From NCBI GenBank assembly GCA_946894095.1, contig OX335651.1, forward strand, positions 9,260,501-9,324,500: a DNA stretch of 64,000 bases, read 5' to 3'. Every line of letters starts with the position of its first letter. The first letter of the stretch is position 1. This document shows positions 34,327-44,776 of the stretch, piece after piece. Position numbers and translations under genes: made by a program. The notes beneath the pieces were generated by a model. The model was not told the origin of the DNA. It ran no database searches and worked only from the letters and a program-made list of their open reading frames with translations. Source of the DNA: Incurvaria masculella (lineage: Eukaryota > Arthropoda > Insecta > Lepidoptera > Incurvariidae).

Positions 34327-34895
34327 TGGTGGCGCGGGTAGGTCGCTGGGTTTTTGTAAATGGGTTTGTAAAAGGTAGGCCTATATAGGTTCGCAAAAAA
34401 TAAAGGTATGTGGTCCCATGCAATGCACAATCTTCTAGGGGTTGGATAAATGAAGGTGGGACGACTCACCACGATGGAGACTTCCTGATGTGTGCGGGGG
34501 TGGCCACCACGCTTCTCCTTCTCCCACAGGATGCGGTTCGGGAACGCTGCGTCCTCGACGATGAAGAGCACGGAAAGTTCCTTGGATTGTTCGAGTTTCG
34601 AGCACACGCGGTACTGGCGAGGTACTCCTGGGTACCTAAGGACCCGGCGGCGGCGAGATAGTTTTGGCGGGAACCGGTGCTACGATGACATGGCGTGTCC
34701 GTGCATCGCGGTATCAAAAATTGCACTGACAGCTGGGCCTTTCAGCCTTTTCAGCATACGCTGTCAATCTTCGCTCCATCAGGTGAAAGAGAGAGAGGGA
34801 CATGCGTATGCGGGGAACAAGGATAGGACTAGGGTCATGCACATCACATAGAACCACACAGCCATAGATTACGCGAATACATTATGGCGTAACCA
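34327..34895 (-). repeat. 5' LTR of BEL/Pao element
   Basis: 569-bp LTR driving transcription on the minus strand. An arthropod initiator TCAGT occurs on that strand at 34,725-34,729 (AGCTGTCAGTGCAA), with a CT-rich stretch upstream. This is a plausible but untested transcription start. Confidence 0.92.
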
Positions 34896-34900
34896 CCATG

Positions 34901-35875
34901 ATTCTATGTATGGTTACTGAATGCGACTAAACTAATTTACAGGTTTGTAATGCATACCCATTTATGGTGGGGTTACAATTTTCATTTTTTTTTTCTATAA
35001 GCAAAAGGTATTGAACCAAAAATGTCATTCCGTCTCAACGTATGTGCTTTCGCACCACACAAAGATGAGTCATTCCGATTCCAAAAAATCTCATTCCTAC
35101 TCCACGAAAAGACCTCCGGTATGAAGGTTCCCTTCAAGAACCCGTCGAGAACCACCAACAATTCGGATTAACTAAGAAATATTTTAGACCAGAATGTCTA
35201 CATTATTTTAATTCCGAAATTGTTTTACGGGAACGGTTGAAAGGCACACCGAGAGCACACAAAAATCCGGAATGGGATCAGAATTTCGTTGGGAATTATC
35301 GAATGAGCAAAAAAGGTCTCGAATGAGAAAAACACGGTCGGGCCGGCTTCTGCCTCCAACAGTATCTGAAATGACTGTAATTAACCGGTCTGAAGTGATT
35401 ATATGCTTAATTGAGGGCTTAAAGCCGAAATGGATATATTTTCATGAAGATTAAAATAGACATAACAGCACAAGAGACAGGTTCTCGGAATAGAACTCGG
35501 AACTCGGTTAATGCCACAGGCTTATTTGCATGCATTAAGCAAACTCTATGAGGGACTATTGCATTTTAATGTGTATATGCTTAGGTTACGAGCAAGCTAA
35601 ACATGTCTCAGCATTTGGAGTACAATTAAAATAGTCAACGTCTACTTGTCGTACTGTCGTCATAACTGAGCTTACTTTGTTGGGAATTCACTCCTAATTG
35701 TGATCCCGTGAAAATGTTCATGATTCCAGCTTTATGTTTTCACTTTTTTTTTTCAAAACTATTTCAAAACCCTTCGAACGGAGAATATCCATATACGAAA
35801 ATAAAACGTGTGTAAACTTTTTTTATGATCGTGACAGCTACTCAGGTGAAACCTTCTCACACCAGTGCCGGTAGT
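34901..35875. other. Non-coding stretch, nothing recognised
   Basis: Flank of the BEL/Pao insertion. No exon or matched repeat supported. Confidence 0.4.
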
Positions 35876-36207
35876 CTCAGTTCTCACCTAAACTGGAGTT
35901 TACGTAACTTCGAAGTTCCGTAAAAACGTCAAACTCCATACAAGTTTTTACTAGATATTCTGTGGTTTTACTTCTTCAAGCTGTCAAAGTCAAACTCGGA
36001 CTTCCGATTTGTATGAAAACGCGGAGTCGACGTAAACGGCAACGTCGACGTATTTACGGCAACGTTGAGTAAGCTCGTCAAATCAAACTCGGACTCGAAA
36101 ATATTAGTTCGCTTAACGCCCACTGCGCGCGCTCTTCAATTTCTCCATACATTTGAAAACGCCAGTAGATCGGTTTGCCGTATCGCCAATTTAGGTGACA
36201 ACTGGGA
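35876..36207 (-). mobile_element. ~330-bp MITE, copy 4
   Basis: Starts GTTCTCACCTAAACTGGAGT and ends TATCGCCAATTTAGGTGAC. The interior is the reverse complement of the 10.6- and 16.0-kb copies (GCGGAGTCGACGTAAACGGC, CGCTTAACGCCCACTGCGCG). Non-coding. Confidence 0.8.
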
Positions 36208-37563
36208 CTTCGGGTACTGTTCTACGGATAGCACTACTTTTTCACGGGTTGTTGAGATTTTCTAAAGTCACAGAGCACGTCTTGCAAACATGGCCTATTA
36301 CCCTATCTTTGCTCTCTATTTCTCCCCCACCGCCCCCACCGCTGCCCGCTGACTGCCGCTGTAAGCCCCGAGATCCTCACCGGATTGCTCTCATCCTGAC
36401 TGATTGATTGCTTTTCTCGTCGACGTATCCCGGATCAAATGAGGGGGAACGTTCCGGTACCAATACGTTTGTATATTCAGAGCTCAGACAACGTACGCAT
36501 CGTGATCTGTGTTGATTTGGTTTCATCTTCACGAAAACAACTGGCATCCTGCTATTACAATGAATAAAGCAAAGGCTATGTTTAAACTCACCAGGTATTT
36601 GTAATTGTAAATTAGATAACACCAGTAGTTGTCCAACTAATTCAATGTTAAAACCTGACTCATTGTGTATGGAAAGCCTGAGGGCGAACCTAACCTAAAG
36701 TATAGCGGCAGCGTAGCCACGTTTTAGTGATTAAAATCTGACGGAAGCGCTAGTCAGTCACTTCGCTTATAAATTCCAAACGCGCTAGATCGAATGTTCG
36801 TTGCACTAAATGGGGTCCTGTACAAGTCGTATAGTTCTTTCAGATCCTTTCTGAACAGAGGGCCTATAAAGATTCTACATTTTCCTTCAGCGGATATACT
36901 CTAAATGCTTATGCAACGGATGCCTGCCGAATCAGGAAGCATCGGATCAGACCCGCAAACCAGCAAACTCATTAAATTTGCAACATTCTCTACCAAAAAC
37001 GAATTCAATTCTCGACTGTCGGCTGAGCTGACATGTTGTTCAATAACAGTGAATACTTCGCCGCAAATCTTGGTCTGACCGAGCACTCACACTACACTGG
37101 CGGCGGTGTAACGGTAACCGTTAACTGGATCGAAGCGCGATATTTCGCAGACAACTCATTGTTGTTCCGTAGTCGTTGAACTAGAACTGTTATTGTGCAC
37201 GCAGCGGTAGTTAGTGAATGGCCATTCAGTTCGTTGGCCACTGATCCGAACAATCTAACACACGAATCGCTGGGAAATCCGGTGTCGAAATCATTTTAAA
37301 TCAACTCTAGAACAACTTTGAACTAGGTAGTAGTAGAATTCATATCCAAACTCAACGATTAGCGAGGCGGCAAAAAAAAATGTTTTCTATCTAGTTCAAA
37401 GCAGCCGTGCAATATAAGCCTGACATGACACCCAGTTCTTATGAGGTTTATTGAGCGTGTTGTGTTTTCTTTTGTGTTTCATTTGAGTTTCAGCGACAAT
37501 CACCAACGTAAAGCGCATTGTGTCGATTCGAATCTAATCGAGAAATTCGTTATCTGAAGTAAT
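36208..37563. other. Non-coding stretch with possible leader exon
   Basis: Contains AGTATAGCGGCAGCGTAGCC at about 36,700, shared with the MITE at 55.8 kb. It also has an initiator-like CATTCAGTTCGTTGG near 37,225, followed by a donor-like AG|GTAGTA near 37,327. The latter could be a non-coding first exon, but nothing confirms it. A fold-back arm fragment lies at about 37,390-37,460. Confidence 0.3.
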
Positions 37564-37645
37564 TGTCGGCATAGCTCAGTTGGTTAGAGCAGTGGGCATG
37601 TAATCCAAAGGTCGTAGGTTCGAATTCTGCTTCCAACGAATGCCA
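37564..37645 (+). repeat. tRNA-like (SINE-type) sequence
   Basis: Has a near-perfect A box and D-arm (TAGCTCAGTTGGTTAGAGC) and a B box (GGTTCGAATTC) at tRNA spacing. The anticodon stem has a mismatch, position 33 before the putative TGT anticodon is A and not T, and the acceptor stem pairs poorly. Two other loci (9.71 kb, and 14.57 kb reversed) share sequence extending past the tRNA. It is best read as a tRNA-derived SINE or tRNA pseudogene copy, possibly still able to recruit RNA polymerase III. Confidence 0.6.
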
Positions 37646-39029
37646 CAACCAAAAACTTTTTCTGATTCTTTTAAAAATCTAATTGCAATGCTTCAAATGT
37701 AGATGTCACTGAAACTCAAATTAAACAAAATGAATATTCATGTATTTTATTTAATCTATTGTAGCCTGTGTTACGTAATATCTCACGTAGAAATCAATAA
37801 ATATTTTGGCCATGATACAAGAAGGCACTAAATTAGGTTTAAATGAGATTTAAAAACTTCGCTTACTACGAGTCAGAAAAAAACAAAAATGAGCGGAACT
37901 ACAATGAAAGCTGAGTAATTTTTCATAAGGTCACCTCGCACATTTGTTCCATATTTGATGGCTTACGATCAATATATTTCTGATAGACAAAAGTCATCAA
38001 CAACTCCTCTACACTTTTAGATAATGAAAACATCAAACCGCTGGCTAGACCTATAAATAGTGGCCTCACTTCAACGACTCCCACGTTCAGTATAAATGGA
38101 AAGTTTAGTAATTCATATGTTACTATATTGTCAGGCTGGTAATGACATTGCAATGACGTGGGTAAACACTTGAATTATTTATGATTATCAAAATAGTTAT
38201 ACGAAAATGTTCCTGTCTATAGGCATGTATTCTTGTCTAGTACCTATTCGAATGCTGCCTGTAGTCTAGTGATGTGATGTTGGAAATGTGCTATGATGTA
38301 TTGAAGTGGCTAAGGGCTACCTGTGGTGGCCATGCCGAAATAAATGAAACATCTAAAATACGGTACAAGTCATGTGTCGGAACCCGTATAAGCCACGGTA
38401 GTAGGTACCATAACAATGAATTAATTCACACAATCAGGCCAGATCCAAGATTTCTCTCAGGGGGGCGCAGTTTCACCCATTTTCGATGAAATGGCAGTGA
38501 AATCTTCGGATGTGCAAACAATGGTCATGCAGCGGTTTTCGATGCAATGGTCAAAAAAGTCCATGCCAGATCATGGCAAAACTTTGCAATGCCACCAGAG
38601 AAAAGAGGCTTCGGACTGATAATGTATTGTTAAAATGGGACTGTTTGCTTTTTAAGCTTATTTATACGTGTTAATGTAAATTTAAGTATTTACCTTTTTA
38701 CTCCGATTGCACCCATCCCCCCTCCCCCTGGAACTGCACCTCCATGTAATTCCGTTCAGGTTATGGTACCTTTTGGAAAATGGTGTGAGAGATAATATCA
38801 TGACAGTTCTTTATTTATTTCCTCTATCAACAATTCATCTTCAGTACAATACAGAAATGTGTAAATGTAAAACCTCGAGCATTGCTTATTGTAACTGACT
38901 CATCAGTTAGCAAACAGATATACAAAGTGATTCTGTACGCTGTAAAATAATTGTATCTGATTACTGTGATGTTTACACAACATCAAGACAATGTCCTCAA
39001 TGAGTTGCATTACATAGAGCGCATTGCAG
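37646..39029. other. Non-coding stretch, nothing recognised
   Basis: AT-rich; no exon or matched repeat supported. Confidence 0.4.
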
Positions 39030-39485
39030 TCGGGGGAACGGCAGAACGTCTAATATGCAGATCGTATAATGTCATATTTTATCAAAATTTTAAAACCATG
39101 CACAACGTATAATCGGCAGATCGTATAATTTTATACGTAGTGAATGAAGAAGTTTAAAAAATAAAATTACTTATTTCTCCATGCATAACGTGTAATAGTC
39201 ACAACGTATAATATTATGATATTTATTTAACAAAAAAAGAAAACCATGCATATCAAATAACTTTTCAAAAAACTTTTCATACGATAAGCGCCCTTATGTA
39301 AATACTTTTAAAGCGTATACTACGTTGTGACTATTATACGTTCTGGATGATGCAAAGAGTTGATTTTATTTTTAAACTTTATTCATGCAACATTATACGT
39401 TGTGAATATTATACGATATGCATGGTTTTCATTTTCTGGAAAAAAATACTATTATACGTTGTGAATATTATACGTAGTGAATACC
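39030..39485. repeat. Fold-back element built from TATACG motifs
   Basis: About 450 bases with at least ten copies of CGTATAAT or its complement ATTATACG. The left half mainly carries CGTATAAT (for example CACAACGTATAATCGGCAG). The right half carries ATTATACG (for example ATTATACGTTGTGAATATTA). Matching AAAACCATGCA and TGCATGGTTTT blocks flank the middle. This makes an imperfect inverted element with repeated subterminal motifs and no coding capacity. Confidence 0.75.
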
Positions 39486-40309
39486 TACGACTCTTGCAGT
39501 CGACGCTTGTGAAGCGCTCCTAGGCTCCTAGCGGCAATGAATGGTCCATTTCTTCGCACAATTCCACACCCGCGCAGTTTATTTTAAGGTGTTCTAAATT
39601 GAGCAGTTCCTTCTATGCCCCTCCATGAAGATAGCTGTCCGATTTACGTAGTGTTTCTAGAGCGTTTATTCAGATTTCTCTTTGGAACCTAGCTGACACA
39701 ATAACCACCAACATATAAACGACATCCGGGGTTTGCAGGATAACGATTCAAGCGAAATTTTTCTCATATACATTCAATTATTTTCCGAGACATTATTGAT
39801 GTGTAACGTATATATATGTGTTGCATAGAATGTTAAGGAGCACTTAGCAAAATTAATTAATTCAAACGTAAAAATACACATAACCGATGCCTTCCTTATC
39901 AGGCACTGATGTGTTTTAATTATTTTTTTATGGTCTTTACATCCTGAACATGATGACACGATGTGTAAAAACCTAAATACACTTATGTAGGTATTTGTAT
40001 TGTTATTTTGCGTTATCTTACACATCCTAATTTATTCTTTAGATTTTTCAAAGTCCTCAGCACAACCTCCCATACCGGTTTTTCATAAAAAAGTAGTATC
40101 CCGCTCTATCAATACCTCAAAACAAAATCTTAAGAATACAGTCACGATAAATAATGTTTGATTACTTCAACGGTGCCTACGTCTTAGTACAGTTTTTTAG
40201 CCTTGGCCGATGATTAAAAACACCGTTAGGCCAAAGAGACGAACGTTACCTGTGGAATAAAATAAAACGATTCGTTGAAGCAAGACCTGACACAACTTCT
40301 TTGGGTTAC
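39486..40309. other. Non-coding stretch, nothing recognised
   Basis: No exon or matched repeat supported. Confidence 0.35.
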
Positions 40310-40560
40310 TTTTGACATATTACAGAGATCAAAGTAAGTGTCGCCGAAAGGCGAGCAACAAATGCATGGTTCTATAATTGGATCTATCTTGGAACAAGCT
40401 GCCGGAGGAGGTCATTAGTGCTGAAACTGTAAATGGATTTAAAAACGGACTAATTCGACTACCTAGACAAACACTTAAAGGCAATAAAAAAATAACAAAT
40501 AATAATGATAATAAACAATCAAAAACCAATAAATAAAATCAAAACAAATATAGAATGTAA
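40310..40560 (+). pseudogene. LINE ORF2 C-terminal remnant (CR1/L2/Jockey type)
   Basis: One + frame reads NKLPEEVISAETVNGFKNGL, the short C-terminal motif found at the end of many CR1/L2/Jockey-type reverse transcriptase ORFs (W/N-LPxxVVxAxxVxxFKxxL). It then runs into an A-rich, AAT-rich end. Upstream, frames are broken by stops and shifts. Only the last ~60 codons remain, so it is a dead 5'-truncated copy. The exact clade cannot be set from this fragment. Confidence 0.6.
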
Positions 40561-40690
40561 ATGATAAGTAATATTAGTAATACCAATTTTTTTTTAAATA
40601 TACAAGTGCACTCCGGGAAAAAATAAATTCACGCATCAGCTAAGCTGCTAGTGATATAAGTAACATAATAACATAATTAATTTTTGTTTT

Positions 40691-41314
40691 TATGCAACCT
40701 GACATGGATGGCTATTACTAATCAATTACTGTTATGATATTAGCCCAAGACACCACATTTCCGAAGGAATTAGGTGCCATGCCAGGACCTTCCCTTTATG
40801 AGCACGGCTACATTGAACAATTTATCATTGCCGCTTCGACCATCTTTTATCCAATGCGATGGAACCAACCCAGGGGGACTTATACCATACCACCTAGGGT
40901 AGGGAACCTACAGTTTTAAATGGATTCCGAACCATGGAGCAGCTCGCACTAGGCTACGAGCCTAGAGCGGCTCGTAAAGGGTCATGGGTTCAATCCCCGA
41001 CCCTTTCATTCACCACTTTCGGAGTTGGATACGTGAATTTCGGTACGAATGCAAGCGTTTCCGGTTCGGAATTCATGTCAAACTGTTGTCCCCCAGCTTC
41101 CCCTACTAGGTGGTAGAGTTAACCCCGCCAAGTTAGTAATATCGTATTGGATTAAAAGGTGGACGAAGCGGCAACGAAAAGTTGTCCGATTATTCCATCC
41201 AATATGCTCCTAAAGGGACGGTCCTAGCTGGCACCTAACTCCTTTGGGAATACAGTGTGTTAGTCTAATTTTCTGATGGGTTTGGATGGATAAGCCATCC
41301 ATGTACAGTTACAC
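40691..41314. mobile_element. Fold-back family, complete copy with tRNA-like core
   Basis: The most complete copy, about 624 bp. The left arm (40,691-~40,925) runs from TATGCAACCTGACATGGATG to TTTAAATGGATTCCGAACCA. The core (~40,930-41,020) has a tRNA-like T-arm/B box, GGGTTCAATCCCC, near 40,987 and CATTCACCACTTTC after it. The right arm (~41,095-41,314) is the inverted counterpart: ACTAGGTGGTAGAGTTAACC, GACGAAGCGGCAACGAAAAG, GGCACCTAACTCCTTTGGGA, ending CCATCCATGTACAGTTACAC. Arms are ~220 bases and imperfect. No protein is encoded, so mobilisation would need outside enzymes. Confidence 0.85.
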
Positions 41315-41319
41315 AAAAA

Positions 41320-41927
41320 AGTCATAAATTCGATTTCGTCAGGATTTCTAATAATGTGCTTCAAAATTCACCTCCAGACGTAGCCCCCACAAAGTTAGCT
41401 TGTTAAAAATAGTCCTCCCCCACGTCTAACGATTTGACGAGAGAAGTGCGTCACACGGGAACGTGCCCAAGGTTTCACACTGTTCGAGGATGTTCTTCAA
41501 CGATTTGAGATGGGGCAGACACGTTAGAACTGATGGAGTCTGAATGCTGCGCTGTTAGAGACATTTGATCGAGCCGCGTATACACCATTCGAGTTATTTC
41601 AGATCGAGGTTGGGTAGACTGTCACTCCAGCCCCATCGTATTCGTTGCATAAAAAAAAATGTCCAAAAGGAAAAAGGCCCAAGCGGAGCCGGGAACCTCA
41701 GCTACTTTAAAAAAAAAATTTTTTTATTAATGGAGCTTAAATCTCTTACATAATCTGTGACATATTACTCTTATTTTTAATGTATTCAAGCAGAGTAGAC
41801 ACTATGATTGTCCACGATTTCCAACATTGGAAATTATCATGTCTTCGTAGGATTCAAACATGTTCCCTAATTATCGTCTTTACTGGCGTTATTCTATAAT
41901 ACTTTTGAGGTTACCGCGGTCGTTAGA
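41320..41927. other. Non-coding stretch, nothing recognised
   Basis: No exon supported. Contains A/T runs at about 41,650-41,720. Confidence 0.35.
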
Positions 41928-42008
41928 CATGTTTGAAAAATGTTACGGCTTTTAAAAGGAGAATATCTCTACCTGCCGCGTGAAAAGCCGTAACATTTTT
42001 CAAACATG
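41928..42008. repeat. Perfect 26-bp inverted repeat hairpin
   Basis: Left arm 41,928-41,953 (CATGTTTGAAAAATGTTACG then GCTTTT) is exactly complementary to 41,983-42,008, with a 29-base loop. Perfect arms imply a recent origin. Confidence 0.9.
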
Positions 42009-42009
42009 G

Positions 42010-43400
42010 CGTTCTTCTAGCCTATTCTCCGACTATATTTTCAATTGCCTAGCAAATAACAACATTATCAAATCACTTAGGATTTTGTGACTTCGTGCTT
42101 CTATCAGACACAACGAGGAAACTTCCACGGTGGAATAAAACGTATAAATAACCCCGTGTCCGCATATCCTTTACATACTCATGTCATTCACAGAAGCAAC
42201 TTATATGCCGAGTTTTTTATGGAAAACCAATTTATGCCGATGTGCCGAGTGACCAAAGGTGCTACAGCCGAATACTCGGCCCCCACCCGGCTTGTTTATG
42301 GAATATTGATAGCTCGTGACGTGTATCATGTATTTTATGGAACTGTAACGTAGCGGGCACGCCCAGTGAACTAGGCCCACTGAATTTCTTCCCGTGCATG
42401 TCGTAAGAGGCGACCAAAGGATTCGTCGTTGTGGTTCGGATACAAGGGCCCCTTCGTTACTTACTAAGTTACAGCCCGCTTGGTGTTATCTCGAAGCGGC
42501 AATGAGAGTTGTCTCATTGAAACGTCGAGCGTACTGCTCCTCACACGCGCGGTAAGCCGCCATACTAAATATTAGAGTTGTCTTTGTTTTCCATCCTGTT
42601 AAATGAAGCCACCAGCTGGCTTACGAGCCGTTCATTTCAAAATTCTGTTACTGACCACTATTTTCACAGTCGTGAGCAAATTCAGCCTGACGGCTAATCT
42701 TATGGAGTATACGAAGCATCAATGCGAATACGGCTGTGTAAGTATCGGCAGGAAGTGCCATGGCCTTCGCCGTGACATTGTGTCCGCTATAATCATTAGA
42801 GATTCCGCGTTTTTGTATCGCAGTAAAAACTAAGCAACTGATGAGGTTAAACCTGCTGCCGAGAGACTTGTGCCGACAGTCATTGCGAGAATCCGTCTTA
42901 TTGCAAATTAAACTCACTTGTTTTGTTCATTCGAGACCACCTTTGCAATGTATCATAGATTTATGGACATACTCATTAAGTGGTAGGTACGTTTTACAGC
43001 TTTATTTAATGTATCCATACTTCACGGTCGATTCTACAAATATATCATTTGTGTGAACTGTTCAAAATGTTCATCAAACATCTTTAAAATCTGTTTGCTA
43101 TCGATCCAATAATCAGGCATAAAAGCTTTGTAGATATGTAATGCTACCAAAGAAAATAGAATAAGCGTATTAAAATTCTACGGAACCAACAGAGATTCTG
43201 TCCTTATGTCCCGTGCCAGGTGCCTTTTTAGAAATTTAAGTTCGAGTTGAATGAATAGCATTATTTTTATTATATTTTGAAAAAATAATATTGGTAAATT
43301 CTTTTTTGGATTAAATTGGAACAATGTTTTTGAAATGATTAATACACTTCTTTTACATGGGGAGCAAAGTTATGGCTGGCGGAGGTTAACCATGTTTTCA
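42010..43400. other. Non-coding stretch
   Basis: Holds a short block with CCCGTGCATGTCGTAAGAGG (about 42,390), a phrase also seen in retroelements, and a fold-back-like TCTCGAAGCGGCAATGAGAG at 42,490. No gene supported. Confidence 0.35.
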
Positions 43401-43401
43401 C

Positions 43402-43542
43402 TAAGGCTGGAGTGCACCATTTGTGGTTAACGATAATCTTATTGTTAAGATATATCCGTCTTCTTTCTTCATATGTCTAACAATGATAGATATATCTTAA
43501 CAATAACATTAACGTTAACCAGAAATGGTGCACTCCAGCTTA
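43402..43542. mobile_element. Inverted-repeat MITE, 141 bp
   Basis: Left arm from TAAGGCTGGAGTGCACCATT through GGTTAACG and ATTGTTAAGATATATC. The right arm is its reverse complement, ending AATGGTGCACTCCAGCTTA. Arms are about 54 bases with a few mismatches, around a ~32-base loop. No coding capacity. Confidence 0.85.
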
Positions 43543-43639
43543 AAAAGTAACTACGCTGCCGCGATATGAATGAATTTCGGTTGCCACCCTTTCTTACTCG
43601 CTGAGCCTAAAATATTCGAGATCACTCGTATACATAATC

Positions 43640-43780
43640 CGCTCAGCTGAGTGTGCGGGTCGCCGGAAGTCGTCACCGCTTCCCCTCACCTCCGCACTGC
43701 AGTCGGCTGCGGCCGCCGCGCCCGGGTGCGGTCGGTAGCCGACTGCGGCGGTAGGTGTTGGAGAACGGTCACTGACTTGT
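43640..43780 (+). promoter_or_regulatory. CpG-rich block, possible promoter or leader exon
   Basis: A strongly CpG-rich stretch with inverted CAGTCGGCT/AGCCGACTG, ending in a donor-like GCGGCG|GTAGGTGT near 43,752, about 0.95 kb upstream of the first coding exon at 44,700. It could be a non-coding first exon or promoter of that gene. Inference from composition and position. Confidence 0.3.
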
Positions 43781-44699
43781 GTTGATGGGATATCACAGTC
43801 TTGTGCTTAGCACCTGCAGAGATAACATTGAAGTGCTGCCAAGATAAGACAAGTCGGAAGCACACTTAAAAGTCTTAATATTTTTTTTAAAAACGACACT
43901 TAAACTCGGCGTTCTAGTTCGATGTTGCGATATCAGATACTCTACCTTATCTTGGTATTCGACTTACTGTCCTGATCGAAGAAATTTCATTAAATTACAC
44001 CGATTTTCATAGAAATTATCGTTGATTAATAACTAATGTGGAGAAATTTAATTATTTTCAAATCCATTTTTAAAATATATAATAGTTTTTTAAGGGAGTG
44101 CATGTTTAGTTAAGAGTGAATCTGAGATGTTCTATGTACAAGTTACCGAGCTGCACTCATTCTTTATGAGGCGATTAAATGTGATAAAACTTCGATTGAA
44201 TACTCGTGAAATTAGGAAAAAAATATGGGGTAGATTGGGGTACACCGTGACAATGTCTAAGCAAATCAAGCAATGCCTTAACTATTTTTATTTCTATTAC
44301 TGATAAAACTTTAAAGTTTTGAGGTGCAGGAAAAACAGCACCGCTTATTGAAGCGTAGTATCATGCATAGATAACACAAGGAAAATTTCAGTTTACAATA
44401 TCAATAAATTTGTCACATCAAAACGCGAGAAAATTATGACATATCTTCTGTTATCGAAACGCGGAAACATAAAATGCTCATGCAGAAAGAATATTAAAAT
44501 ATATTCAAGATCGCAATTTAAAATCGAGAACTTTATTCACCGTCTAGCCAAAGAAAAAGATATAGTATTCGGCACGGTTCGGTGTCAACTGCCAAGTAAC
44601 GACGCGTCGTTGTGACAAGCTGCCGACGAGATCCGTACAGTGCAGCCGCACGATATTTACTCGTGTCGTGGAACAGCCGCGCCGGTGGAACGAACTGAC

Positions 44700-44776
44700 A
44701 TGGCGTGCGGTGCCGACTGCTCCTCCGCCGCGCCGGCGACAGCGACCGTCGGCGACTGTGAAGCTCTCACCAAGCG
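44700..44776 (+). CDS. Two-TM protein gene, coding exon 1
   Basis: Starts ATG GCG TGC in a CpG-rich leader. Encodes 25 residues (MACGADCSSAAPATATVGDC and on) and ends CG|GTACGT, phase 2. This matches the phase required by the acceptor at 48,639. An alternative start (ATG 48,613) would remove this exon; codon content and phase favour the spliced form. Confidence 0.7.

Larger units (their letters stand above)
27816..34895 (-). mobile_element. BEL/Pao LTR retrotransposon, complete
   Basis: A 7,080-bp element with near-identical LTRs (27,816-28,382 and 34,327-34,895), both TG...CA bounded. Flanking 5-bp duplications CCATG lie at 27,811-27,815 and 34,896-34,900. Internal order on the minus strand is gag with zinc knuckles, aspartic protease, reverse transcriptase, RNase H, integrase and a C-terminal tail domain. 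No envelope gene is present. A G-rich polypurine tract (GGGGGG) abuts the 3' LTR, and TGGCCCTTCGAACC lies about 5 bases inside the 5' LTR as a candidate primer site. By eye the LTRs differ only by two extra G in a G-run, indicating recent insertion. Confidence 0.95.

Noticed and set aside
34901..35460. Envelope gene accompanying the BEL/Pao element
   Set aside because: The sequence lies outside the 5' LTR. Within the element there is no third open frame after pol, so no env is present.
37564..37645. Functional tRNA-Thr gene (TGT anticodon)
   Set aside because: Position 33 is not T, the anticodon and acceptor stems are mispaired, and related copies extend beyond the tRNA ends.
39030..39485. 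CRISPR-like array of TATACG motifs
   Set aside because: The motifs are too short, irregularly spaced and occur in both orientations, and the genome is eukaryotic.
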